6,837 bases of DNA, taken from positions 1 to 6,837 of the forward strand of contig JAKDNC010000195.1 of assembly GCA_030452025.1 (NCBI GenBank). The letters are read 5' to 3'. The notes under the pieces are model-generated. The model was not told the DNA's origin. It did no database searches and saw only the letters and a list, made by a program, of their open reading frames with translations. The position numbers were made by a program, and so were the translations under genes. Positions 1 to 5,868 of this stretch are shown one piece after another. The DNA comes from Nocardioides sp. GTDB lineage: Bacteria > Actinomycetota > Actinomycetes > Propionibacteriales > Nocardioidaceae. Within the stretch, counting starts at the first letter, position 1. Every line of letters begins with the position of its first letter.

Positions 1-1001
1 ACCTGTTCGAGCGTGTCTTCCCGATGGATCTGTGCACCCAGGGCCACGACATCATCCGCACCTGGCTCTTCTCCCGGGTGGTCCGTTCCCACTTCGAGAA
101 CCGCGCCGTGCCGTGGAGTCACGCGATGGTCTCGGGCTGGATCCTCGACCCGGACCGCAAGAAGATGTCGAAGTCCAAGGGCAACGTGGTCGTCCCGACC
201 GAGACCCTCGAGAAGTTCGGCGCCGATGCCGTCCGCTGGCGCGCCGCGATGACGCGACCGGGTCTCGACTCCCCCTTCGACGAGACCCAGATGAAGGTCG
301 GCCGTCGGCTGGCGATGAAGGTGCTCAACGCATCGAAGTTCGTCCTTGGCAGCGTCGGGGCGACCGAACTCAACCCGGCTGCCATCTCCGAGCCGATCGA
401 CTGCGCCCTGATGGGCCAACTGGCCAACGTGATCACCACCGCCACCGAGGCGTTCGACGCCTACGACTTCACCTCCGCGCTGGAGACGGTCGAGACGTTC
501 TTCTGGGACTTCTGCGACGACTACCTCGAGCTGGTCAAGGAACGGGCCTACGATGCAGACGGCGGCGCCGCGACCGAGTCGGCCCAGGCCACGCTGGCCG
601 GCGCCCTGCACTCCCAACTGCGCCCGCTGGCACCATTCTTGCCCTACGTGACCGAAGAGGTCTGGTCGTGGTGGCAGGAAGGGTCCGTGCACCGCGCCAC
701 CTGGCCCAATGCGACGGAGCTCGGCGCGGCGGCGTCCGCGTCGGCAGACATGCTCCACCACGTCGCCGGGGCGCTGGCCGGGGTCAGGGGCGCGAAGTCG
801 ACAGCGAAGGTCTCCCCGCGCACCCAGGTCAACCGGGTGGTCTTCACCGGCTCGTCCGAGGCCCTCACTGCGATCAAGCAGGCGGAGTCCGACCTGAACA
901 AGGCAGGCAAGGTCGTGGGCGAGGTCGTCTACACCGAGCAGGCTGACGCGGCCGAGCTCACGGTCGAGGTCGAGCTGGGTGAGACTCCGCCGAAGCGGTA
1001 A
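1..1001 (+). CDS. valS: Valyl-tRNA synthetase, C-terminal part (5' end outside window)
   Basis: Class I aminoacyl-tRNA synthetase that charges tRNA-Val with valine in the cytoplasm. The reading frame is already open at base 3 and ends at TAA 999-1001, giving about 332 residues, so the HIGH motif and editing domain lie upstream of the window. Visible are the end of the Rossmann catalytic core with QGHDIIRTW (fragment residues about 13-21), the KMSKSKGN signature loop (residues 54-61, bases 162-185), and then an all-helical anticodon-binding domain (about 130-270). A short alpha/beta tail follows (VRGAKSTAKVS onward) and ends in ETPPKR. There is no long coiled-coil C-terminal arm like that of E. 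coli ValRS. The HDIIRTW motif and the short tail resemble the archaeal/rickettsial-like ValRS subgroup; that subgroup call rests on memory of the family. It converges on the minus-strand gene ending at 1047, 45 bp away, and I see no hairpin terminator between them. Family assignment is very secure. Confidence 0.96.
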   Translation, partial: LFERVFPMDLCTQGHDIIRTWLFSRVVRSHFENRAVPWSHAMVSGWILDPDRKKMSKSKGNVVVPTETLEKFGADAVRWRAAMTRPGLDSPFDETQMKVGRRLAMKVLNASKFVLGSVGATELNPAAISEPIDCALMGQLANVITTATEAFDAYDFTSALETVETFFWDFCDDYLELVKERAYDADGGAATESAQATLAGALHSQLRPLAPFLPYVTEEVWSWWQEGSVHRATWPNATELGAAASASADMLHHVAGALAGVRGAKSTAKVSPRTQVNRVVFTGSSEALTAIKQAESDLNKAGKVVGEVVYTEQADAAELTVEVELGETPPKR

Positions 1002-1046
1002 CTGCTCATCCGGTCCTCACGAACTGGCTTGTCGATCGATGTGGCG

Positions 1047-1763
1047 TCAGCGTCGGTCGTGACCCCAGCCACGGACGCGGTCCCGGTCCTCACCGGCGCT
1101 GCCCCAGCGGTGGCCCCGGTCATCGCTCCAGCGATCGTTGCCGTCGTCGCCCCAGCGGTGGCCCCGGTCATCGCTCCAGCGATCGTTGCCGTCGTCGCCC
1201 CAGCGGTGGCCACGGTCATCGCTACGGCGATCCTCGCCATGGCTGCCCCAGGGGCGGCTCCGGTCATCGCTACGGCGATCGTCGCTTTCGTCGTGACTCT
1301 TGGCGTTATCGCTGTCGCCGGGATCCGCCGTGCGCGGCGGCTGCTTGCGTCGTCGCTCTGTGTCAATGCGGTCCCTCGGCCTGCTCGACCGCGTCGCCCG
1401 CTCGTGTCCATCGCGTTCCTCAGTCGACCGGGACCTGGTCGGCCGGCCGGGAGCGGTCCGCGAACCAGGCTTCGAAGCGGCCGATTCCCCCGCCGGTTCG
1501 TCCCGCTTCACGCGCTGCAGCGGAGCCACGGAACGCTGGTCACCCTCGCCCACCGTTGCGGAGCGGGTCAGTTCCTCGCGGTCCGGCTCGGACTCCGCGA
1601 TGCCGAGAAGCACACGCTGTGTCACCTTGACCAAAGGGCGCGTCTCACCGTGGGCGAGGACCCCGATCAGCGCCTCGGCCCGCAGGGAGTAACCCATGAA
1701 GGCGGCGCAGGCGATCGCAATGAGCAGGAATGCGAACAGCGGCCTTCTGTGCTGCTGACTCAC
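1047..1763 (-). CDS. Unrecognised single-pass membrane protein with C-terminal 16-residue tandem repeats
   Basis: A 238-residue protein of no family I recognise. It starts with a short basic segment (MSQQHRR), then one hydrophobic helix at about residues 9-27 (FAFLLIAIACAAFMG core). By the positive-inside rule this predicts N-in/C-out, so the long tail should lie outside the membrane. Residues 60-157 are charged, rich in Arg, Ser, Glu and Pro, and probably disordered. Residues 158-221 are four 16-residue repeats, best copy DDGNDRWSDDRGHRWG, followed by a degenerate fifth copy ending in GWGHDRR. The tail is a polyampholyte of Arg and Asp with spaced Trp and His. The GTG start at 1763-1761 is chosen because AGGAGG lies 4 nt upstream and the membrane helix follows at once. 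The gene lies between the clpX terminator and convergent valS, so it must have its own promoter. No enzymatic motif is visible. A cell-surface or envelope role is only inference from the topology. Confidence 0.72.
   Translation of the reverse strand: MSQQHRRPLFAFLLIAIACAAFMGYSLRAEALIGVLAHGETRPLVKVTQRVLLGIAESEPDREELTRSATVGEGDQRSVAPLQRVKRDEPAGESAASKPGSRTAPGRPTRSRSTEERDGHERATRSSRPRDRIDTERRRKQPPRTADPGDSDNAKSHDESDDRRSDDRSRPWGSHGEDRRSDDRGHRWGDDGNDRWSDDRGHRWGDDGNDRWSDDRGHRWGSAGEDRDRVRGWGHDRR
1061..1292. repeat. 48-bp tandem repeat array, four full units plus a degenerate one
   Basis: Units lie at 1101-1148, 1149-1196, 1197-1244 and 1245-1292, each exactly 48 bp (16 codons), with a decayed partial unit at about 1061-1100. 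The first two listed units are identical at every base; the others have diverged, mainly in their right-hand third as written on the plus strand. Unit length is a multiple of three, so gain or loss of a copy keeps the minus-strand gene in frame. The identical pair suggests a recent duplication and a length-variable tract. Confidence 0.93.
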
Positions 1764-1767
1764 GGAC

Positions 1768-1773
1768 CCTCCT
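1768..1773 (-). promoter_or_regulatory. Shine-Dalgarno AGGAGG fixing the GTG start at 1763
   Basis: On the minus strand AGGAGG is followed by four bases (GTCC) and then GTG. This is a consensus ribosome-binding site. It is the main evidence that the minus-strand frame, not the long plus-strand frame over the same bases, is the coding one. Its first base coincides with the end of the 11-bp inverted-repeat arm at 1773-1783. Confidence 0.75.
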
Positions 1774-1842
1774 GCCTGATCTGCACGATGCGACGCTCAA
1801 GTCTGACCCATGTGATGAAGATTCACCGCATCAGATCAGGCA
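1773..1842 (-). promoter_or_regulatory. Inverted-repeat leader in front of the repeat-protein gene
   Basis: Arms at 1773-1783 and 1832-1842 are perfect 11-bp reverse complements (TGCCTGATCTG / CAGATCAGGCA). Further in, 1788-1792 and 1827-1831 add five more complementary bases after a four-base bulge, leaving a loop of about 34 nt. If transcribed, the mRNA would form a long bulged stem whose 3' arm ends exactly at the Shine-Dalgarno sequence. It could be a translational control element. Alternatively the two half-sites could be operators for a DNA-binding regulator. I could not place a convincing promoter in 1764-1878, so whether both arms are in the transcript is unknown. Confidence 0.45.
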
Positions 1843-1878
1843 AATGACCCGATCGGACTAGGTCCCACTGGTCACAGA

Positions 1879-1911
1879 AGAAGACCCGTGCCAGACGGGC
1901 ACGGGTCTTCT
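1879..1911 (-). terminator. Hairpin terminator after clpX
   Basis: A perfect 14-bp stem (AGAAGACCCGTGCC at 1879-1892 with its complement at 1898-1911) closes a 5-nt loop (1893-1897). It begins 17 nt past the clpX stop codon. In the clpX transcript the 3' arm ends in a pyrimidine-rich TCTTCT that runs on into TCTGTG, a weak U-rich tail as is common in high-GC actinobacteria. It should end the clp transcript and insulate the next minus-strand gene. Confidence 0.85.
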
Positions 1912-1928
1912 CAGCGGGTGCGTGTGAT

Positions 1929-3215
1929 TCAGGCGGACTTCTTCTTCTTCGACTCCGGCTCACGCGGAACCAGCGTCGGGTTGACGTTGTCCTCGACGAC
2001 CTCGCCGGTCACCACCACCTTGGCGATGTCGCCGCGCGAGGGGACGTCGTACATCACGTTGAGCAGCACCTCTTCGATGATTGCGCGCAGACCACGGGCA
2101 CCCGTGCCCCGCTCCATCGCCTGGTCGGCGATCGCCGAGATCGCTTCATCGGTGAACTCGAGCTCGACGCCGTCGATCTCGAAGAGCTTCTGATACTGCT
2201 TGATCAGCGCGTTGCGCGGCACCGTGAGGATCTCCACGAGCGCCTCGTTGTCGAGCTTGTTGACGCTCGCGATCAGCGGCAGCCGCCCGATGAACTCGGG
2301 GATCAGGCCGAACTTGGTGAGGTCCTCGGGACGCACCTGCGCGAGCAGGTCCACTGCGTCGCGCTCCTCTTGGCCACGCACCTCGGCGGTGAAGCCGAGC
2401 GACTTCTTCCCGACCCGCTGCTCGACGATGTGCTCGAGCCCGGCGAAGGCACCACCCACGACGAAGAGGATGTTGGTGGTGTCGATCTGGATGAACTCCT
2501 GATGGGGATGCTTGCGCCCACCCTGCGGCGGCACCGACGCGGTGGTGCCCTCCAGGATCTTCAGCAGTGCCTGCTGGACACCTTCACCGGAGACGTCGCG
2601 CGTGATCGACGGGTTCTCGGACTTTCGAGCCACCTTGTCGATCTCGTCGATGTAGATGATTCCAGTCTCGGCCTTCTTCACGTCGTAGTCGGCGGCCTGG
2701 ATCAACTTGAGAAGGATGTTCTCGACGTCCTCACCGACATAGCCGGCCTCGGTCAAGGCGGTGGCATCCGCGATCGCGAACGGGACGTTGAGCATCCTGG
2801 CCAGGGTCTGGGCCAGATAGGTCTTGCCGCACCCGGTCGGACCCATGACCAGAATGTTGGACTTGGCGACCTCGACCGACTCGTCCTTGGAGTGCTTGCC
2901 GGCAGCGTCGGAGCCCTCGCTGGCCTGCACGCGCTTGTAGTGGTTGTAGACCGCCACGGCGAGGGACTTCTTGGCCTGCTCCTGACCGATGACGTAGGAG
3001 TTCAGGAAGTCGAAGATCTCCTTGGGCTTGGGCAACTCCTCGATGCCGACCTCACTGCGCTCGCTGAGCTCTTCCTCGATGATCTCGTTGCAGAGGTCAA
3101 TGCACTCGTCGCAGATGTAGACGCCGGGGCCGGCGATCAACTTCTTGACCTGCTTCTGACTCTTTCCGCAGAAAGAACACTTCAGCAGGTCGCCTCCGTC
3201 ACCAATGCGTGCCAC
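1929..3215 (-). CDS. clpX: ClpX, ATP-dependent unfoldase of the Clp protease
   Basis: AAA+ ATPase that recognises, unfolds and threads substrates into the ClpP chamber in the cytoplasm; 428 residues, normal for the family. The N-terminal zinc-binding domain shows C13-x2-C16 and C35-x2-C38. Then come Walker A GPTGCGKT (125-132), the pore-1 loop GYVGED (158-163), Walker B IIYIDEID (186-193), the pore-entry GGRKH loop (232-236), LGF (273-275) at the place of the IGF loop that docks into ClpP, the arginine finger in EFIGR (R311), and sensor 2 in GARGLR (R374). All key residues are intact. The C-terminus is a lysine-rich tail (ESKKKKSA). The start is GTG at 3215-3213, matching the conserved MARIGDGGDLLKC beginning of actinobacterial ClpX, with AGGAAGG at 3226-3232 about 10 nt upstream. 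It lies 57 bp downstream of clpP2 with no convincing promoter between, so it is probably co-transcribed. Confidence 0.98.
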   Translation of the reverse strand: MARIGDGGDLLKCSFCGKSQKQVKKLIAGPGVYICDECIDLCNEIIEEELSERSEVGIEELPKPKEIFDFLNSYVIGQEQAKKSLAVAVYNHYKRVQASEGSDAAGKHSKDESVEVAKSNILVMGPTGCGKTYLAQTLARMLNVPFAIADATALTEAGYVGEDVENILLKLIQAADYDVKKAETGIIYIDEIDKVARKSENPSITRDVSGEGVQQALLKILEGTTASVPPQGGRKHPHQEFIQIDTTNILFVVGGAFAGLEHIVEQRVGKKSLGFTAEVRGQEERDAVDLLAQVRPEDLTKFGLIPEFIGRLPLIASVNKLDNEALVEILTVPRNALIKQYQKLFEIDGVELEFTDEAISAIADQAMERGTGARGLRAIIEEVLLNVMYDVPSRGDIAKVVVTGEVVEDNVNPTLVPREPESKKKKSA

Positions 3216-3272
3216 TCGTGGTCACCCTTCCTCTTCAGCCAGACAACTTCACGAAGGTACCCCGAAGGGCGC

Positions 3273-3881
3273 TCAGGCGAGCGCTGGAATCGCCTTGCGG
3301 GACTCCAGAACTGCATCGATCAGTCCGTACTCGACGGCCGCCTCGGCGGTCAGGATCTTGTCGCGCTCGATGTCGTGGCTGACCTCGGCGACGTCCTTGC
3401 CGGAGTGCTCGGAGATCATCGTCTCGAGCAGCTCACGCATGCGCAGGATCTCGTTGGCCTGGATCTCGATGTCGGAGGTCTGACCGAAGGTGCCCTCGGT
3501 GTAGGGCTGATGGATCAGGATCCGGCTGTTGGGCAGCGCCAGGCGCTTGCCGGGCGTCCCGGCGGCCAGCAGGATCGCAGCCGCCGAGGCGGCCTGACCC
3601 AGGCAGACCGTCTGCACATCGGGCTTGATGAAGCGCATCGTGTCGTAGATCGCGGTCAGCGCCGTGAAGGATCCGCCGGGGCTGTTGATGTAGATGGAGA
3701 TGTCGCGGTCGGGGTCCATGGACTCCAGCGAGAGGAGCTGGGCCATGACCGCGTTGGCGACGTCGTCGCTGATCGGCGCGCCGAGGAAGATGATCCTCTC
3801 CTCGAAGAGCTTGCCGTAGGGGTCGATGCGGCGGATGCCGTAGGAGGTCCGCTCTTCCCACTGTGGAATGTAGTAGTTCAT
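3273..3881 (-). CDS. clpP2: ClpP2, proteolytic subunit of the Clp protease
   Basis: Serine peptidase S14 subunit of 202 residues. In actinobacteria ClpP2 assembles with ClpP1 into a mixed two-ring tetradecamer and generally provides the face that docks ClpX or ClpC1; this is family knowledge. The catalytic triad is visible: Ser99 in GQAASAAA, His124 in LIHQP, and Asp174 in ERDK. The INSPGGSF glycine-rich strand is at 65-72. The alanines after the catalytic Ser, in place of the MG of ClpP1, are the usual ClpP2 signature. The start is ATG 3881-3879 (MNYYIPQWEE): the open frame runs further upstream, but that stretch overlaps clpP1 and looks unlike ClpP. AAGGA at 3888-3892 inside the clpP1 end lies 6 nt before the ATG. 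Only 2 nt separate the clpP1 stop from this ATG, so translation is probably coupled, which would favour balanced subunit synthesis. Confidence 0.96.
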   Translation of the reverse strand: MNYYIPQWEERTSYGIRRIDPYGKLFEERIIFLGAPISDDVANAVMAQLLSLESMDPDRDISIYINSPGGSFTALTAIYDTMRFIKPDVQTVCLGQAASAAAILLAAGTPGKRLALPNSRILIHQPYTEGTFGQTSDIEIQANEILRMRELLETMISEHSGKDVAEVSHDIERDKILTAEAAVEYGLIDAVLESRKAIPALA

Positions 3882-3883
3882 GT

Positions 3884-4525
3884 TCAGTCCTTGTCCTGGT
3901 CGTTCGAGTGCGCCGGACGACCTTCGTCGGCCGCTTCGCGGGAGCTCTTCACGACCTTGTCGACCAAGCCGTACTCGAGGGCCTGCTGGGCGGTGAACCA
4001 ACGGTCGCGATCGGCGTCGGCGACCACCTGGTCGAGCTCTTGGCCGGTGTGCTCGGCGATGAGCTCGAGGAGCACCTTCTTGATGTGGAGCGACTGCTGC
4101 GCCTGGATCTTGATGTCCGAGGCAGAGCCGCCCATGCCGGAGGACGGCTGGTGCATCATGATCCGCGCGTGAGGCAGCGCGTACCGCTTGCCCGCCGTAC
4201 CGGCGCAGAGCAGGAACTGACCCATCGATGCGGCCAGCCCCATACCGACGGTGGCGACATCGTTGGGGATGTAGTTCATCGTGTCGTAGATCGCCATGCC
4301 GGCGTCCACGGAACCACCCGGGCTGTTGATGTGCAGGAAAATGTCCGCCTCGGGATCCTCCGCGGACAGCAGCAGCAACTGCGCGCAGATCGCGTTCGCG
4401 TTCTGATCACGGACCTCGGAGCCGAGGAACACGATGCGCTCGCGCAGCAACCGCTGGTAGACGTTGTCGTCGAGCCCGTAGGACTGGGCTCCACCATTCA
4501 TCTGGGGACTGGAAATCTCGTTCAC
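3884..4525 (-). CDS. clpP1: ClpP1, proteolytic subunit of the Clp protease
   Basis: Serine peptidase S14 subunit, partner of ClpP2 in the ClpP1P2 core. Counting from the GTG at 4525 it has 213 residues, with catalytic Ser100 (GLAASMG), His125 (MMHQP) and Asp174 (DRDRW), and INSPGGSV before the active site. The body from YQRLLRERIVFLGSEV onward is typical ClpP. The C-terminal tail of about 20 residues (SSREAADEGRPAHSNDQDKD) is acidic, hydrophilic and probably disordered. The start is uncertain: GTG 4561 (225 aa), GTG 4525 (213 aa) and ATG 4501 (205 aa) are all in frame, and none has a Shine-Dalgarno sequence. I prefer 4525 because a TAGTGT -10 element ends 7 nt before it, the geometry of a leaderless transcript. 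It is the first gene of a clpP1-clpP2-clpX operon, with a ClgR box upstream. Confidence 0.94.
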   Translation of the reverse strand: MNEISSPQMNGGAQSYGLDDNVYQRLLRERIVFLGSEVRDQNANAICAQLLLLSAEDPEADIFLHINSPGGSVDAGMAIYDTMNYIPNDVATVGMGLAASMGQFLLCAGTAGKRYALPHARIMMHQPSSGMGGSASDIKIQAQQSLHIKKVLLELIAEHTGQELDQVVADADRDRWFTAQQALEYGLVDKVVKSSREAADEGRPAHSNDQDKD

Positions 4526-4532
4526 GTCCACG

Positions 4533-4538
4533 ACACTA
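4533..4538 (-). promoter_or_regulatory. Putative -10 element of the clpP1 promoter
   Basis: TAGTGT on the minus strand fits the actinobacterial TAnnnT pattern and is followed after 7 nt by GTG 4525, which would therefore be at or next to the transcript's first base. There is no recognisable -35 hexamer at 16-19 bp spacing (the sequence there is around GTGGAT). That is expected of a promoter that needs an activator, such as ClgR bound at 4577-4590. Confidence 0.5.
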
Positions 4539-4576
4539 GACGGCGGGGCCGACAAATCCACGGGGATTCGCCCGGT

Positions 4577-4590
4577 GTTCGCCCACAGCG
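4577..4590. promoter_or_regulatory. ClgR-type operator upstream of clpP1P2
   Basis: The plus strand reads GTTCGC-CCACA-GCG, an exact match to the GTTCGC-N5-GCG box described for ClgR, the clp-gene activator of Streptomyces and corynebacteria (recalled from the literature). The core CGC-N5-GCG is palindromic, so orientation matters little. Its centre lies about 58 bp upstream of the inferred transcription start near 4525, a usual position for a class I activator. A second TTCGCCC at 4567-4573 repeats the one at 4578-4584 with an 11-bp offset, about one helical turn, and may be an auxiliary half-site. The clgR gene itself is not in the window. Confidence 0.65.
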
Positions 4591-4626
4591 GATTCGTTCA
4601 CTGCGGGTCGGGCAGTCCGTCCCGGC

Positions 4627-4641
4627 CGGATGGACCATCCG
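4627..4641. repeat. 15-bp palindrome between the hydrolase gene and clpP1
   Basis: CGGATGG-A-CCATCCG has perfect 7-bp arms around one central base. It lies 38 bp past the hydrolase stop and about 110 bp before the inferred clpP1 start. As RNA it could form only a 6-bp stem with a 3-nt loop and has no U tract, so it is at best a weak terminator for the hydrolase. The odd-centred dyad would also suit a regulator's operator. The sequence does not decide. Confidence 0.4.
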
Positions 4642-4678
4642 CCACGCCTTTGCACTCCCCCTCCACAGGGTTTTCAGC

Positions 4679-5857
4679 TCACTCCAGCCATTCCTTCAGC
4701 CTGCTGTGAACGTCGGGATGGTTGAGCAGTCCGAAGTGGTCGGTGCGTGGCACGTGCACCACGTCCGCACCCGGAAACAGCTCTCGCCCGCCACGCGAAC
4801 GTCCGTGTGCCGACGGCACCCGCACCATCAGGTCACCCACGACGTGGCCGACGGGATGGCGCGGGGACCCGGTGAGCGTGGCCGCGACCAGCCGGTAGCG
4901 CGCCCGGGGCAGGGCGGGCACCTCCTCGCCGAGGCCATCGACGAGGTCGGCGACCCCGACCGAGCGATTGTCGAGGATGCGCCCGAAGGCCGAGGTCTCG
5001 GGAAGCCGGGCCAGCAGCCGGCTCCCGTGGCCCAGGCCGATCGCGATCGGCGCGCCGTGGTGCGGCGTACCCAGGGTGATGACGTCGCTGACCAGCCGGG
5101 TCCAGGGCGGGAGCTCACCTGCCCCGGCGGCGACCACCGCAGAGGCGGCCCGCATGATCAGCCCGCCCATGGAGTGGCCGACCAGCGCGACCTGCTCCAC
5201 CTCCACCGGCCAGACAGCCACCAGATCACGCAGTAGGGCCGCGAGCTCGATCCCGTTGGTGCGCACCGGGAGACCGGTGTTGGCGCGCAGCATCACCGGC
5301 GTCCAGCCCATCGAGGCGAGCAGCTCCGGGTAGGTCGACCCGACCTGCTCCCGGTGCCGGTCGAAGTACGACTCGTTCTCCGAAAGACCGTGCAGGAAGA
5401 CCGCGATCCGACCGCTCGCCTTCGGGAAGGCCTGCGCCAGTCGGACCGGCTCGAGGGGTACGTCGCTCCCGTGGCGGCGCACCCCCATCGAGATCGCCAG
5501 CCGTGATTCCTCCTCGGCGAAGCGGTCGCCGAGGATGCCGTTCAGGGCCGAGCGGACGAACCGGCCGCGGGGGCCGTCGTCGAGGCGTGGCCCTGCGCCC
5601 ATGGTCCCAGCAGTGCGCAGCCCGACGCGAGTGGCGCCCAGGCCGACGCCGATGGAGGCGTAGACGACCGAGGAGATCGCGTCGTGGACCGCCTGCGGAC
5701 CGCGCGCCCGATTCCCGGTGAGTCGGTTCAGCGCGCCATACGTGCGGTCGGCCCAGGCGCGGTGGGTGTCCCGGACGGTGTCGAGGACGATCTCCCCACC
5801 GTAGGTCGGCAGCAGGCCGAGGGCGTCGACGACGCCCGGCTCACGCTCGTTTGTCAT
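4679..5857 (-). CDS. Alpha/beta hydrolase of the lipase/esterase type
   Basis: A predicted serine hydrolase of 392 residues; substrate unknown. Residues 1-145 form an N-terminal region with Ala/Gly-rich hydrophobic helices (about 61-85) and LNGILGD (105-111). The catalytic alpha/beta fold follows: oxyanion-hole FLHGLSENE (154-162), nucleophile elbow GHSMGG with Ser229, the lipase-like LGTPHHGAP (262-270), a probable acid Asp342 in GDLMVRVPSA, and catalytic His374 in RTDHFG. The triad is complete and in the usual order. There is no signal peptide or clear transmembrane anchor, so a cytosolic or peripheral membrane enzyme acting on an ester or lipid is likely. The ATG at 5857-5855 is supported by AGGAGG 5 nt upstream. 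It sits between tig and clpP1, oriented with both, but has 173 and about 150 bp gaps on its two sides, so it may be a separate unit. Nothing in the sequence ties it to proteolysis. Confidence 0.88.
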   Translation of the reverse strand: MTNEREPGVVDALGLLPTYGGEIVLDTVRDTHRAWADRTYGALNRLTGNRARGPQAVHDAISSVVYASIGVGLGATRVGLRTAGTMGAGPRLDDGPRGRFVRSALNGILGDRFAEEESRLAISMGVRRHGSDVPLEPVRLAQAFPKASGRIAVFLHGLSENESYFDRHREQVGSTYPELLASMGWTPVMLRANTGLPVRTNGIELAALLRDLVAVWPVEVEQVALVGHSMGGLIMRAASAVVAAGAGELPPWTRLVSDVITLGTPHHGAPIAIGLGHGSRLLARLPETSAFGRILDNRSVGVADLVDGLGEEVPALPRARYRLVAATLTGSPRHPVGHVVGDLMVRVPSAHGRSRGGRELFPGADVVHVPRTDHFGLLNHPDVHSRLKEWLE

Positions 5858-5862
5858 GATCG

Positions 5863-5868
5863 CCTCCT
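5863..5868 (-). promoter_or_regulatory. Shine-Dalgarno AGGAGG of the hydrolase gene
   Basis: AGGAGG on the minus strand lies 5 nt before ATG 5857. It is a strong consensus site and the reason for choosing this start. Confidence 0.8.

Noticed and set aside
1002..1046. Possible shared terminator between convergent valS and the repeat-protein gene
   Set aside because: I found no inverted repeat of useful length in these 45 bases.
1101..1292. Possible CRISPR array from the regular 48-bp repeats
   Set aside because: The units are directly abutting with no spacers and encode an in-frame protein repeat.
1029..1847. Long plus-strand frame opposite the repeat protein, with hydrophobic Ala/Val/Ile/Pro repeats (APAVAPVIAPAIVAVV)
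   Set aside because: It starts with TTG without a ribosome site and runs antisense to a frame with a perfect AGGAGG and a membrane helix. Its repeats are simply the complement of the 48-bp units.
3259..3270. Short CCC-UUCG-GGG hairpin just after the clpP2 stop
   Set aside because: The stem has only three G-C pairs plus a wobble and no U tract. It is too small to call a terminator, though the UUCG loop is stable; clpX probably stays in the operon.
2370..4172. 600-residue plus-strand open frame across clpX and clpP2
   Set aside because: Antisense shadow from high-GC codon use; the opposite strand carries unmistakable ClpX and ClpP2 with all catalytic residues.
3863..5236. 457-residue plus-strand open frame across clpP1 and the hydrolase gene
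   Set aside because: It crosses two recognisable minus-strand genes and their promoter region and has no family resemblance or start signal.
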